A DNA stretch of 64,000 bases from Toxonevra muliebris (GCA_963691655.1 OY829327.1:58230079-58294078), one strand, 5' to 3'. Positions 46,180 through 59,229 are shown, counted from the first letter of the stretch. Made by a program: numbers and translations. The notes: generated by a model not told the origin, from the sequence alone.

Positions 46180-46984
46180 GGGAAATGAATAAATAATTTG
46201 TTCTCATTTCGTCTATGGATTATTAAAATAATATCCTTATTATCAAAAATTCAAATGACGGATTTACTTTGGTTGGGTTAGACTGTTTTGGTGTGTTCTG
46301 CTAACGAAAGTTTTTAAACGGACCATGCCATATCCGTTATATCGCACAGAAAACAAAATAATACACTAGCTATTAATGAAGTTCAAAATGTGATCGTATA
46401 GTAATTTCCTAAATGATAAAATAAAGGTATCTGAAGAACAAAACAAGTAAAATCGCTAGAGGTTTTTGAAATCTGCACGGGGAAGGCATTTCTATTGAGT
46501 CGAAGCGTCAGGCTGGTTTCGAGGGTTTAAAGCAAATTTTGCGCTTTTGTGAGCACTAATAAACTTGTTACGAAAGAAAATTTTTTGTGAAAATTGCGAT
46601 TAAAGGAATTAGTTTTCTCTGTAATATAAATAATAGCTCTCTTCCCAATTCACAGTATACTGTCAAACCATTAAAAACACCACAAATTTACTTTAATTTT
46701 GATTGTAAATGAAATTTTTACTCGACAATTCGGCCCCAATCCACTTATATATATATTAAATCTTCTCTTAGTGCTTTTGCTATGAACGATCGCTAGTGTC
46801 GGTGTGAAAACATGACAGCTATTGTTGTATACATGTGAAAACACGAGGGAGAAAATTTGCAAGTGTGCCCTCATTATTACCGATGTTCTACTGTACATAT
46901 AAGGAATTTCGTTGTATTGTTACGTTTTTATTTTCTTTAAGAAAACTAAATATTATACTTATAGAAATACATTTTTTTTTATTC
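46180..46984. other. no supported feature
   Basis: AT-rich DNA between a MITE and a LINE fragment. I recognise nothing coding. Confidence 0.4.
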
Positions 46985-47470
46985 TTACTTAACCTGCACT
47001 GACTTCGCACTTATGGGCAGGAGCTTCACGAACGCAACTAGAGCTCCTGGACCGTATTCAACATCGGGCGATAAAGCTAATAAGAGACAGTAGGGTTCCC
47101 AGCTCTATTGACTCCTTGGAGCACCGTAGAAACGAGGCTTGTGTGACTCTGTTTTACCGTTATTTTCATGGTAGATGTTCCGCTGAGATACGGAATTCGA
47201 TTTCACCAGTTCATGTGCTCACCAGAACTACACGAACTGCAAGCGGCAGTCACGCATTCCAAGTGGATATGGTACCCCAACGCAGTTCCGCGCGTATATG
47301 CAATAAGCTCCCTGCAACCGTTTTTCCTGACTTTTACGTCCTTTCCAAATTTAAAACCAACGTTAACAACTATTTCCCCCTCTTTCCTCCTACCACTAAT
47401 CTATCTTCCTTCCTCAATCAAAGCAATGCTTTGCATTTATAGGGGTGTTGATTGCTTGAATAAAAAAAAA
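46985..47470 (+). mobile_element. LINE 3' fragment with A-run tail
   Basis: The + strand reads LLDRIQHRAIKLIRDSRVPS, then SLEHRRNEACVTLFYRYFHG and later RICNKLPATVFPDFYVLSKF. This is the C-terminal region after the RT domain in many CR1/Jockey-like LINEs. A stop near 47442 is followed about 20 bp later by a run of A. All upstream domains are missing. Lower AT content than its surroundings marks it out. Confidence 0.75.
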
Positions 47471-47689
47471 ACCCTTTCTTCTCAACTTTTTTATTTGTGG
47501 GTAATAAAAATTTGTTGTAGTTTTATACTCGTAGATTCGGACTTTGTTAGAAAAAATATTAAAGAAGTTTTTGGGAAAGGGTGTAGAGCTTTTGTAATTT
47601 TATACATTATAATGACCAAAATGCATGAAAAAAGTAAAAATTCTAGAAAAAATTTTAATTTTTGAATTTTTTTTTTTTAAATATATACA

Positions 47690-48200
47690 TATAGTAAAAT
47701 AAACTTTTAGTTTAGAAAATACTTTTAAAAACACACTTGTTCACTGAGTATAAAAGATGAAAGTTTGAAAAATTTTTGGAATTTGGGTTAATTTTTACTA
47801 AAGTCTAGTGTACAGAATTTTGTTGTTCAGTGATCTACAGTAAAATTTCATGGGCAACATATTTCTTGAACATCGTAATGGGTCGACAAAGAAACTTTTT
47901 CGAAAAAGGCAAAAAACGACCATAATGTTGGATGCCAAAGGGTTAATATGCAGAAAGAAAATATTCTACGGTAAATTCTACTATAAATTGCTGAATATAC
48001 AAACAAGCTCTGATGCAAAACTAACAAGTTATCTTATGGTTTATTATACTTAATCTGTTAGAAATGGGCAAACTTAAGGCCCGAGTAAAAAGGAAATTAG
48101 ACGTAAACTTTTACAACGCCGAGACACCTATAATTTTTTTTCTCGAGTTTTATCAGCATCCACTTTGAGAATTTTGTTATTTTTTCGTTTGTTAAACAAA
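47690..48200 (+). repeat. repeat family A, copy at 47.7 kb
   Basis: Blocks shared in order with copies 1 and 2: CACTTGTTCACTGAGTATAA, TTTGTTGTTCAGTGATCTAC, ATGGGCAACAT, GCCAAAGGGTTAATATGCAG, GAAAATATTCTACGG, ACTTAATCTGTTAGAAATGG. It has the longest 5' part but its right end is not clear beyond about 48200. Confidence 0.7.
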
Positions 48201-49812
48201 GAAAACAAATCAACACTACACCATTTTTTTTAACACCCGCAGAAAATAATTCAAAAATCTTTAACCTTTCTTGTCTTTTGTACACAATAGTAACCAAATT
48301 ATTTATTTTAAATTATATTGTACATTAGAGTTGCGTGAATTTGTACACTATAATGTACAATTTTTTTAAGCATGTAAACAATTTTTTTTAACAACTTTTT
48401 TTTTAAGTTATTAATTTTGCATTATGAAATGGAGTTTTAACTTTCGTTTTAACTATTATAATTGAAAAAAAAGCTTATATACTTGCTCAAAACTTTAAAC
48501 TTAGTACCATCACTTCGTAAATTCAGACAAATGTAATTTGTACTGCTTTTCAAAATCAAATTAAAAAAAAACTGTACTCCCGTTTCTGCTCAAACTTAAA
48601 TTATAAAGAGAAAAAACATGTTTGATTTAAAAAATAATTTTTTATTTTTAAAATTCTCGGTAGGTTTGAAATGAGAAGTAGTGAAACGTGAAAATTTTTT
48701 TGTACATTATATTAGCCAAAAACAACGAAAGGGTTAAACAATTCAACAAATAAATAATAAGAAAAAAATTATTGGGTACTGCTTATTTCTTTTTCTTTCT
48801 TTCAATTATGAAAAATATTTTTTTACACTGTCCCTAATAATTTGGCAGCCCACTGTATATACACATAGACACAAAATCTTCGATTTTCTAACGTAATAAT
48901 TAAAATTTGAATATTCAAATTTTATTATTAAAAATGCAGAACGGTTTTGTTTGCTTTTTCACTGACAATAATTCCAATTAGCAAAGCATATAAATACAGT
49001 ACGACCTCGCTCATTGTAAGTCATAGAAATTGCTTTGCCAAACGCTGTTGATTTTGTATATGGTAGAAGTTTTCAGCTGGATAATTAAAATCATCATATA
49101 CGTTTTCGAACAATCATTGATTTCATCATATGAAAATTCGCCAACTAACGAAGTTCATTGCCAATTTCAGTTATATTTACGGTTAACGGTGAGTCATTTC
49201 CGTTGAACCACTGATTGTATCGAGACATAAACACATTCCAGCACTTCTATATAGAGTCAGATGGTAATTTATTCCATGCATTAGATAAAAGCCAAACTGC
49301 ATTTTGTAAATTAAAAAATTTGATCTCGGGTTCAATATTGGTGCCTTAACATCCAATTAAATACGCGAAGAAACATTTTTTTTATGGCATTTACTTTTGC
49401 CAAACTTTTTTTTTTTGTTTTTTTTTTTTCATTTTGCAATGTATCTCCATATAAGACATAAAACAATACGGAAATGTGGCATAACAGAAATTGTTAGTCT
49501 ACAGTGAGAGTAACCAGAGCCGGATTTTTCATACACGCAGTTACAGCAATTGCTTCAGGGCGCCACGAGATACATAATTTTCAGTACTTAAGTCATTATT
49601 GCCCAACAGGTAAGTTCACTTACCAGCATTTTGCTCAAGTATATAGCTTCACATATATGACAAATGACTAGTCTGACGGATTACTATTGTTAAATGACAT
49701 ATTTTTAGAAAACAATTTGAAAAAAATTTTGATTTCCTTTGGGAAAAAATTTTGGTAAAACAATTTGTTACATGTGATCACATATGAGACACATTTTCGT
49801 TCACCTCTATAT
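48201..49812. other. no supported gene
   Basis: Includes poly-T tracts, short TTGTACATTA / TAATGTACAA inverted motifs near 48320-48360, and a pogo-like end fragment (ACAGTACGACCTCGCTCATT) near 48998. CAGAGCCGGATTTTTC near 49515 looks like a lone hAT end. Nothing complete. Confidence 0.35.
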
Positions 49813-50911
49813 CAGCGGTTCTCAACTATGCTCATCCTACGCCCCCTCTGTCAAATTCGTGGCAAACCAGCGCCTCCCCTAGTTTGATTTTCACACAACA
49901 GTTTTCTATGCTGGTTTACTATTTTTTAAATTAAATCATACCTGCCTGGATAAAATTCTAGTTTTTGCGTAGTTTGGAGGAGGCTCGGGACAGTCTGCGT
50001 CAAAGATAAACTAAGCTAGTAAATTTATTTAGGATGGTGAAGTTTTAGTAATGTTTTAGTTGGAAATACGCTAGCAAAAACTAACCAAATAATTAATAAA
50101 TCGAGTCAATCATGCATTATTTTAAGTGATTCCTAAAGTTAAAGGTAGTCGAGAAACCCACCAAAGGCAAAAAAACTGTTAAAATATAATTGAACTTAAG
50201 TTCTTTGAAAATGGTATTTTACATATAATTTTTTTTTAATAAATAATTTTTAGCAATTTGACGAATTTTTGCGGTTTAAAGCACACAGCTGCGATTTCGG
50301 TTCAACTTCTGCTGCAAATTTCCAAAACGCAAAGGGGCACACACTGTTGCTAATTCTTCACATTGAAATCGCAACAGCTGATTTGCATTTCTTTCTGCAA
50401 CATATAAGAGATTTTTATTTGAGATTTTTACCAGTTCAATTAACTATTAAATTAAATATAAATATTAGAATAAAAATATTAATATACAAAATAATATCAA
50501 ACATTTCTGAATTTGTTTCTTTTTGCTCACTTTTTCTCATTTCACTTCCTCTTCTTGTTTATACGCAGCAGTTTGCGTTTTCGGGACGACAAAAGGGGGA
50601 ACTATGAATGTTCGAAAAAACGATGCGTCAAAATCGCAGATGTGTGTGCACGCTCATATGAAACATACGTTGCGGATTCGCACCGATGAAATCGCAACTG
50701 TGGGTGCGTACCTTAAGTCAGAAATGGAAAATGTGAAACTAAAAGGGGCATATTGTAGCTTTTAACATATAATATGAAGAGAAGTAATGAAAAGAGAAAT
50801 TTTTTTGCATTACAGAGTATCTAAATATTTGTTTATTGAAATATCTCCGCGCCTCCCTTCAAATCTGCCTACGCCCTCCAGGGGGTGCGCCCCACCACTT
50901 GAGAACAACTG
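49813..50911. mobile_element. hAT element (1.1 kb) with perfect 8-bp TSD
   Basis: The left end CAGCGGTTCTCAAC and the right end, inverted, CAGTTGTTCTCAAG are of the CAGxGGTTCTCAA hAT type. The target duplication CTCTATAT is perfect (49805-49812 and 50912-50919). Subterminal GCGCCTCCC blocks occur at both ends. Interior frames (50269-50607 and 50523-50765) show no transposase motif I recognise, so I call it non-autonomous. Confidence 0.85.
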
Positions 50912-52195
50912 CTCTATATTTTAAGTGATTTTTGATCGAAACAAATAATTAAATTAAATTAAGATAAATTTGATTTGGAGAGTACTTTGAATGACTCAAA
51001 GTAACTTTTTATTACATAGCCGTTGCATTTATTAATTATTTTTTTTCTTGTACATAAATGTGCGTTGTACACAGTAACATTTTATTAGGTAAAAGCTCTA
51101 AAAGCGAGAAGAACAATCGGACAAAAGTTAATTCCAGACCTACTCAGAAAACTTAAGTTAAATCTTAAGATTTCAGAAAATTACACGCAAGTCAAAAATT
51201 GCTAAAGTTTTCTGGACAATTAAGATTTCCTAGCGTCCACTGTATTACTTAAAAAAATTAAATTCTATTTTTTAGTTATTGGTATCGGCATTTCTTTTGC
51301 TATTTTGTCGGAGTTCTAGTTTTTGTTAAATATTGATTACCCTAAAAATTATTTCTTCCTCTTCGGCGAGGGATACGTTTGTAAGGATAGACTACCATTG
51401 ACGGTAAAGAAGACCCATCTGCACTGTAAGTAGTACACAGTACAGTAATTGATTCCCTTTCAGATCCATTAGCAATTTCATAAAGTTAAGGAGTTAGGGA
51501 GGCCAAGAAACTTCGGTGTTTTAGGACAGGTGTGACAGCCAGTTTCATCTAAATTTAGCCCTTCTCAAAAATTTGTTTGCAATTATGACTTTGGGTATAT
51601 GGTAGAGATGAAATGCTTGGGTTCAGAGGTATAGTATTATACCATCTATACATTTATTAGTATAACTACATCCTTATTCCAGAACATCGAGAAGTGCTAC
51701 ACTAATATATTATATGCCAATTTAAAGAGCTTGATGAGTAGGTTAGCCAAAAATGATCAGATTTAAAATCGGTTAAGCCAATTCCAAAATATTAGCGTCG
51801 GAATTTTCTTAAAATTCGCTCATTGAACAAAGCATTGCATTAATCGTTGTAAAAATCATTGCTTAAGTGGGAGTAAATAATAAATGAGAGAGAGACGGCA
51901 TGAGCAACGTCATCTCTCAGAACTATCTAACGAATTATCTGCATACACAAATAACCAGTGTGTCCAACTTTTGTTTTTAAAATCCGCTAAAATGAAGAAC
52001 AAAACGCATATTTTCTTAAAAAAAGCGTTAAATTTTTTCCCCTATAAAATTTTTTTTTATAAATAAAAAAATTATTTTTATTTAAATTAAATACAAGTTT
52101 TTTTAAAGTTTTTAATTCTCAGCTTTTCTAATTTACAGTCAAAGGAAAAACTAAAATAAGATAATGGAGAAAGAGCATTTTATACACTATTGGCT
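50912..52195. other. no supported gene
   Basis: AT-rich DNA with no supported coding or repeat structure. Confidence 0.35.
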
Positions 52196-52310
52196 GATTC
52201 ACAAGCACATATACTGTCCTATAATGCCGTTTAATTTTGTATGAAAAGTGAGAAAATTTATGACAAATGAGAGGATACGTCACCGAATAAGATAGCTTGT
52301 GAATTGATCA
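52196..52310. mobile_element. fragment of the CCCTCTAACCCG MITE
   Basis: ATATACTGTCCTATAATGCC, then TTTATGACAAATGAGAGGAT and CACCGAATAAGA, align with the middle of the 45208-46175 element (TTTATGACAAATGAGAGGAT at about 45521). Both ends are lost. A different inverted-repeat element follows at 52323. Confidence 0.7.
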
Positions 52311-52322
52311 TACTTATACTAT

Positions 52323-52944
52323 AGCCTTATTCACTCTTTGGAGTAAAGCGCTGAGTAACGGAGTAAAAAAGTAATGTTTTACTCTAGAGCGTGAACGCCT
52401 CTAAAACTAAAAAAGTACTCTCTGGAGTAAAAGTCAAAAAATATATTTTCCATTATTTGTTTACTTTTTCTCCATTGAAAAAGTTTGTAGTAAAAGTGCA
52501 AAAACATCCTTTTATGCTAGAAGCTGTTTGCAAATTTAAGTGTGTTGAAGGTGAAAAGAAGATAAAATTGATTCGCAATAGTTTTCAAACGTTCTTATAA
52601 ATAAAAACATGAGTAGAAATTCAAAATTTTTTCATTTCATATTGTTGACAGCTTTTTTTTTATTTTCTCTGCGATCAATGTTCCCAATTAAAAGCGCCAG
52701 GAACAAAACTTTTGTTTTTATTTTGCGTTGTCGTACAAATCGAAAAGTAGGCAACACTAATTTTCTCTCTTACTCAGAGTAACAGAGTAACAAATATTTT
52801 ACTAAAGGGTCGAACTAGAGTAAAAGTGTAAAGTGTGAGTAAAAGCAAATGTCGTATATTTTGTTTTTGTAGAGTAATTTTGCTTTACACTTTTACTCTG
52901 TTACTCCGTTAACCAGCACTTTACTCTAAAGAGTAAACAGGGCT
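52323..52944. repeat. inverted-repeat element rich in GAGTAAA/TTTACTC
   Basis: The left end reads AGCCTTATTCACTCTTTGGA; the right end, inverted, reads AGCCCTGTTTACTCTTTAGA. GAGTAAA and TTTACTC motifs recur throughout. The flanks are TA-rich, so the target duplication cannot be resolved. It has no coding frame with recognisable content. Confidence 0.65.
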
Positions 52945-54324
52945 TATATATTAATATATATATAGTAATATAGTAATAATTTATAACTATAAGTACATAT
53001 TTTAAATCACATCGATGTCGAAGTCTATATTCTCTTCACTACTATCAACTTCTTCTGGCCATAACACACTCTATTCTGAATTCAGAAGCGAGAAGAGATT
53101 TCTTCCGCAAAAAAAGCCCCAGCTACTTGGGCCTTAACGAATAGTCTATTTTTTTTCAGGGACAGTTTTTACCAATGTGTTTACCAAATGTCAGAATCTC
53201 CCACTCTTCCCCAACAGTTTTCCTATTCCGTTATTTTGACAAAATGAATTAAATAGGAAATATGTTAATTTACTGAGAAATGCAATAATTTTGTGTCACC
53301 AATAATTGAACAGTTGTTTTTTTACACGATTTGGTTCGTTTATTCGGGTCAATGTATGAACACTTCATTACTTTCGTTAATTTTTAAATAATTTTGAATA
53401 AATCCAAAAGGATGCCAAAAACGAACCACAACGACGACGAAAAAGATATCAAAAAAATGTTTGGCAAGGTTTTTTAACCATAGAAAGGTAATCTTCGTCG
53501 ATTCAACGAACACCTCATACACATCCCCCAAATTTCTCTTTGCTGGACCTGCTTAAAAATAAACAAATCATTTTTAAAAATGGTATTTATTTTGCATACT
53601 ATTTTTTTTAAAAAAAGTCTAAGTGTGTTTAGGAAAGTAGGTTATAGTGTGTACGATATATATTCTTTCCAGAAATTGGAGTTAAAAATAACTTCGTCGA
53701 TTCTACGTAGATTACCTATAACGTATGCAAAAATTATGATCACCTTTCTATGTTTAATGAATAAAACGACAAAATGCATCAGCGAAATTACTATAAAACT
53801 TAAACTTTTGAAAAATTTATAACTAATGAACACCTCACTTTATCTTTAAATTAAGAAATTTATATATTTCAGTAATTTAATCTTTTACAAAAAATATTTA
53901 TTGGGCGAGTCACTCTATACTTTGGAAGAAAAATTATAATTAACTTTGCGAAACTCCTACCTTTCAAAATATTTTCCCTTTTCGGAACTCTACCAAATCA
54001 AGAATAATAATTTTACCATTATGCTCTGGAGCCCGAAACCTTCAACAACTTAACTTCCTTCTCCCTCTCTTCGCCACACAAAAATGGGACGCAGAAGCTA
54101 AAACTGCTTAAGATGTCAATACCTCTAGATTCGTCACTGAGAGTAACTATTATTTTTTACATTTATTTATTTTCAAATATCGTATTTTAGTCTTAATATC
54201 TATAGGGTAAATCCGAAACATGAGACCTTTTTCATCAGCGAATAGCATCACTAGTATCTAAAAGATTTATGGTTAACAAATTAGAATGGCTATTAAGTTT
54301 ACTAACGTATCTTTTACAAAATTC
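52945..54324. other. no supported gene
   Basis: Two diverged blocks containing TTCGTCGATTC and GAACACCTCA occur near 53495-53515 and 53690-53835. Otherwise unassigned AT-rich sequence. Confidence 0.35.
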
Positions 54325-54400
54325 AAGTCACCTCGGTGGCCTGGTGAATGAGTACTAGACTGAAGTTGCAGCTGCCTCAGGTTCAAATGCCTGTAAGGAT
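54325..54400 (+). pseudogene. tRNA-like sequence
   Basis: TCGGTGGCCTGGTGAATGAG resembles an A box; GGTTCAAATGCC at 54380-54391 is close to a B box (GGTTCAAATCC). Spacing is tRNA-like but acceptor and anticodon stems are poor. It is likely a tRNA-derived SINE relic or pseudogene. Confidence 0.4.
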
Positions 54401-57290
54401 TGTTCTAATAAATGAGTCACTTCTGTGGCTTTAATGCTTAAACATGATTTATGTATTTTTTACTAAATTTGATTACTTCATCTTGATATTGAGGTCTTTA
54501 TATATTTGTTCATTTGTCACAAACCAAATTGTAAATAAAACTTTATCATAAAAATTTGAAAATTTAAATTGTTAATCACTTATCCGGCTATGTGGAAGAA
54601 TAACATTCCATGTTCCTTCTTCAGAAGTCCACAAAAACTTAAGAATAAAGGAACAAGTAGGTAGCATTTAAAAGACAGAGAACGTTTTAAAAAATACATA
54701 TAAACATTATTCACCAATTAATGATTATGCTCAAAACAAAAAAACTATGTCTTAAAAGTGTTTCTATGGTTTGAGTTACTTTTTGAACAAGTCAGCTTTG
54801 CTTTTTTTTAGCAAGCATAAAATATATATTTTGCTACAAGACAAAACTAGAGCAGTGCAACACATACTTAATAAACTTCTTGGGACACTGTCAAATGATC
54901 CAATTAAATGCGATTTTTAGTGACTGTCAATTAGAAAAATTTAAACGGTAAAGACTCGCCTCCAGCTGAATTTGGCGCCCCTGTATAATTAAAATAATTT
55001 GTACACAAGTTGATTAGCTGCAAAAGCAAGCGAGAAAGCTTAACTCAACCTAAGCTTGCAGCATCGAGTGAAATAAATCGTGCTCAAGTGTCTTTGCTAA
55101 ATAACATTTTACATTCATACACATAGACATTTGTGCATTCATTGACAATATTAATATCCTCGAAACTAGTGCAGCAGACAGCAGGTCCAAGAGGTGAACA
55201 ATAACTTATATCTACTTGTACGATAACTTATATAACTTGTATCTACTGTTTTACTTTCATTTAATCAGGTACAGTGGGTCGCAATTAGAATGGTCCATCC
55301 TGGGCCCATTTTTTTCCCCGAGTATGATCTCGAAAAAACAAACGCTTAGGTTTTAGGAGCAACACAAAAACCTAAAGCAAAAAAGGAAAAAGCAACACAG
55401 GTTAGAATTGGCTTATCATCGATAGGATTTTGAGATATTAGCAAAGTCATAACCTAATATGGATTTTAAAATGACCATAACTTTGCAAGAAAAAATCCCA
55501 GATGACTTTTCGATAGCTCATTTTAACCCGGCGTCATTGAACATGGATATATTACACCCGAGCTGTTCAGTAAATTTCATGTTAACTATATGAAGATCTG
55601 AATGAGAGAGGTAGAAAAAATAGGTAGTAAGCAGTTGGAAACTCGCCTGTCTTTTTCTAAGTATCTATTTTTTCTACCTCTCTCTTTCAGACATGCGTTC
55701 ATGCGTGCGCCCGTGTGAACAGCCACTTATGGTTGGCCAACGCTTTTCGAAAATTAAAACGCCGAAAAATGTGCTTTAGCGCTGAACGCGTTTTTTCAAT
55801 TTAAAAGAGACTAAATGCTCTGCTAATAATCCATTACCGAATAATCCTAAAAAAATTTTGTATGGAAACATTGTATTTTTTGTACTTCATTTTACAACAT
55901 TAAAATTCAACAATGGACAGCAACCAAATTACTACCTTATGAAACAATGTTGAAAATCATCTGCTTTAAATTACCCCGCCTTTAAACACGCACGTGCAAG
56001 TAAACTGTTGTAATAGTGCGGACACACGAGAGTGCATTTCGTTGAAATTCTGCATTTGAAATTTAGGTGGACACACGACGAAAATACGAATTAGGAAAAT
56101 ACGCGTTTTATTCTTTATTTTAGTGGGTTTTGAAAAACAAAAGTTGGCCGCATGAAAAATCACTCTTAAATTGCCCAAATCAACAAAAAAATTTTTATAC
56201 ATTATTTTTCGGATGTATTTTCATATCCAAATTATATTTAAAATGATTTCAAATTGAAAAAACGAACAAAAAATCGATTTTTCGACAAAACATGATGAAA
56301 AATCACATTAAAATTGTTCAAAAAGATTTAATTTATAAAATTTTTTTCTAATGTATTCTTTTTGATATAGTTTTCAATTTACATCGAATAAATATAAAAA
56401 AAAAAAACAACAAAAGCATCATTAGGCTCTAAATACTCCAATTTTGAAGCTGAAATGTCTTGAAAACAAGAGCTAACGTAGAAAAATGGCTAGCACCATT
56501 AGATTCAGCGTACCTGAATTAGCCTTACATTTTTCGATTTACGCAGTTTAATTGATACATTTGAAAACCTTTCCTGTAATATGGTTGTATTTAACCAGCT
56601 TTTTATATGACGTATGGTGGAAAAGCTTCAAAGCTTAAATGGGACCCTTATATATAAACTCTTCACTTGAAGAGTTTATTTTGCATTTTAAGTTTTTATC
56701 CTCCTTTTATTAGCCCGAAATTTAATGGGGCTTGATAGAAACGTTTTGTTTTGATATTATGGTTATTTCGGTTCTCCACAATTATGGCACCAAATTTCAT
56801 GCTTCTAAATTGATTTTTTTGCCCTTTATTAAAGGTTTAAAAAATAGCTATGGAGCTGTAGATAGCCACTGGATAATCCGATTTATCCAATTTTTGAAGT
56901 GAAACTTCTTTTCTCTTGTCCTAGAGTAAAACCAACCGGATGTGACGTCGCACGTAAGTTTGCAATGCGACATAATTTTGTCGAGCAATGTGCATGAGGG
57001 GCTAAATATCAATATTCTGTAACTGAATTCACGAGCAAACTATATAATAAACGATTCATAAATATAACATATTAATTACATACAAACACACGCCTATGGC
57101 AGAAAGAACAATGTGTAGCGTCGCCATCTTAAAGTTTATGACAGTTATACATTTCACATACAGATGGCGCAAATGTCCAAGGTATCACATGAAGATGTCG
57201 CAAACAAAAAGAGTTCGCTACAATTGTTATCGACATTACCGGTACAGAGTTGCAATTTTTGTTCTAGCATTAATCAAAAAAAAAAAAAAT
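54401..57290. other. mostly unassigned, with one strong inverted repeat
   Basis: GGCGCCCCTGTATAA near 54973 resembles a hAT end facing left. The inverted repeat at 55598-55690 is listed separately. GAAGTGAAACTTC occurs at 56896 and again in the hairpin at 57292. No gene is supported. Confidence 0.35.
55598..55690. repeat. 26-bp inverted repeat, 41-nt spacer
   Basis: Arms 55598-55623 and 55665-55690 match at 25 of 26 positions (core GAGAGGTAGAAAAAATAG). Immediately right, GCCCGTGTGAACAGCCA matches the block after the hairpin at 24291-24329, so the two sites are related repeat sequences. Confidence 0.85.
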
Positions 57291-57291
57291 T

Positions 57292-57446
57292 GGCAGAAGT
57301 GAAACTTCTTGTGAACTAAACAAAACACAAGCAAATGAAATTAAAAAACACAAGCCAATGAAGTAAAAAATTTAGCGATTGAAAAATTTAATTTGTTTGT
57401 TATTTGCTTGTGTTTTGTTTAGTTCACAAGAAGTTTCACTTCTGCC
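57292..57446. repeat. perfect 45-bp inverted repeat, 65-nt loop
   Basis: Arms 57292-57336 and 57402-57446 are exact reverse complements, beginning GGCAGAAGTGAAACTTCTTG. It looks like a very young or recently homogenised palindromic MITE, since no arm mismatches have accumulated. No target duplication is evident. Confidence 0.95.
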
Positions 57447-58044
57447 TTGTGTTCTTTAATACACAATTTAGTTTTATTTTATTTTCATATTCTTTTATCT
57501 TTTATAAACATGTCTGATAAAGAAAATTTTAGCTTAGTAATAATTAAACGCATTATTTTTCAAAAAATAGTGCAAACATTTTTAGTAAAATCTTTTGTCT
57601 TAGGTTTTTTGCTGTGTCTGCAGACACTCACAGTAGAAGTGAAAATATGTTGTTTGTTAGAAAATTGTTAGAAAACATTTATAAAACACTAGCTGACCCA
57701 GCAGACGTTGTTCTGCCTTTTCTACGAAGAAGCGGGAAGTTTATTTCAATGAAGAAGAATGATGTTTCTTAGTCTTTAAAATTGACCATTGATAATGACA
57801 ATTCAAGGTTAAATGATGTACATTGAATTTGGTAAAAATTTTAAAAATTAAACATCAAAATTAGCATTTTTAAAACTATTTAATTTGCAGAAGAATATTA
57901 AAGACCGTTCTAGAAGTTATATCTAATTCCAAAAACTATTTAAAAATGTGAACCCATTTGCTATTTATTATAAAAATATAATTTATTACAGCGCCACCTA
58001 TTGAATTTTGACATAGCTAGGCAGGTTCTTAAGATATTTCATAA

Positions 58045-58260
58045 ATTAGTAGAAATAATAGTAAAAAATAATAATAATAAAAAATAGAAGTAGAAAACAC
58101 AGTGAAAAAGTAGTAGAAAATAACAATAAATGATAGAAAAATATAGTAAAAAAGTGGTAAAAAGTATAAGTATATAATGTTTTAGAAAAGTAGTCGAATA
58201 TAAGAAGAAAATGTTGGAAAAAAAAATTAAATTAGTAGTAGAAAATAGACGTAGAGCATG
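58045..58260 (+). repeat. AGTAGAAAATA minisatellite, unit 1
   Basis: Imperfect purine-rich repeats of about 12-15 bp (GTAGAAAATA, GTAGTAGAAAATA). The same array in the second unit (59230-59645) is about 200 bp longer, so array length changed after the duplication. Confidence 0.8.
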
Positions 58261-58487
58261 GTGCAACCACACCCACTAATCCAACAAACTGAAAGAATTT
58301 TTTGAATCCGGTATTGACAAATAATACTTCCCTACTAAGATATCCCGTAATGAAAATTCAGGGTATATGGAAGGTGTCACACCCCCTTTGTCAACCCACC
58401 CATATTTTTGTTGTAGCATGTAATTGTTAATTCACGTTCTTGTACCAAATTTCTGTACTGTGCTATAAATGATTCTTGAGGTATACC

Positions 58488-59012
58488 TAACGCTCGTATC
58501 TTTTTTCGGACCAAAAACTGTATATTTCTTACAAAAATTTTTAAAAAACTGTAAATCGATTTCAAAAAAACTGTATATTTCGCGGTATCAATTTTTTCAA
58601 TGAAAATTAACAAGGAAAGTAATTTATCCATCATCTAAATCGTCTTCGTTCTCCATTTTCATATCTCCTTCTGTAGTTGTGTTGAATTTGTGCTTTGAAT
58701 TAATTTGACGAAGCGATTCCGGCTTTGCTATGAGATATTTATAGAAATCAACGCATGGATATTTCAAGTTACATTTGACGACAAGAATCGCCTTCAGTGT
58801 TTCCACTTCTGTCAAAAGTATACTCACAACGAGTTGCCATTGTTTTTTCCAAACGTCTCAATTGCGATTGATAAATTTGAATTTCGTAGCGCTAAAATTT
58901 TTATATTTTTTTCTTAGTATAAACTCGGTATTTTGGTAAAAAAGGCGTTATGCGGTTTTGGAGTTGAAAAAACAGTATACTACCGCGAAAAAGTGTACAG
59001 ATACGAGCGTTA
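58488..59012. mobile_element. hAT-like element (525 bp) in the first unit
   Basis: The ends are TAACGCTCGTATC and its exact inverse, fitting the hAT YARNG rule. The flanks GGTATACC (58480-58487) and GGTATATC (59013-59020) match at seven of eight. The uninterrupted site survives in the second unit near 59865 (GATATACCCAAAAA). Minus-strand 58624-58827 is an open frame of 67 codons with an acidic C-terminus and no family I recognise. Confidence 0.8.
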
Positions 59013-59229
59013 GGTATATCCAAAAAAATATTAGGATTAATTTTATTATAGTTCAGTTGAATATAGAAACAATATTTCAGAACGCTCTATAATCATATCA
59101 AAGACCATTTTTGAAATTATTTAAAAATTTGAACCAATTTCATATTTATTATAAATATAGAATGGCGCTGTAACACTTATTGGATTTTAAGATATCTAGG
59201 CAGGGTCTTAAGATATTGCATAAAGTAGT

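Noticed and set aside
50269..50765. Two + strand frames in the 1.1-kb hAT as a transposase
   Set aside because: No hAT dimerisation or DDE-type motif can be seen; they may be chance frames.
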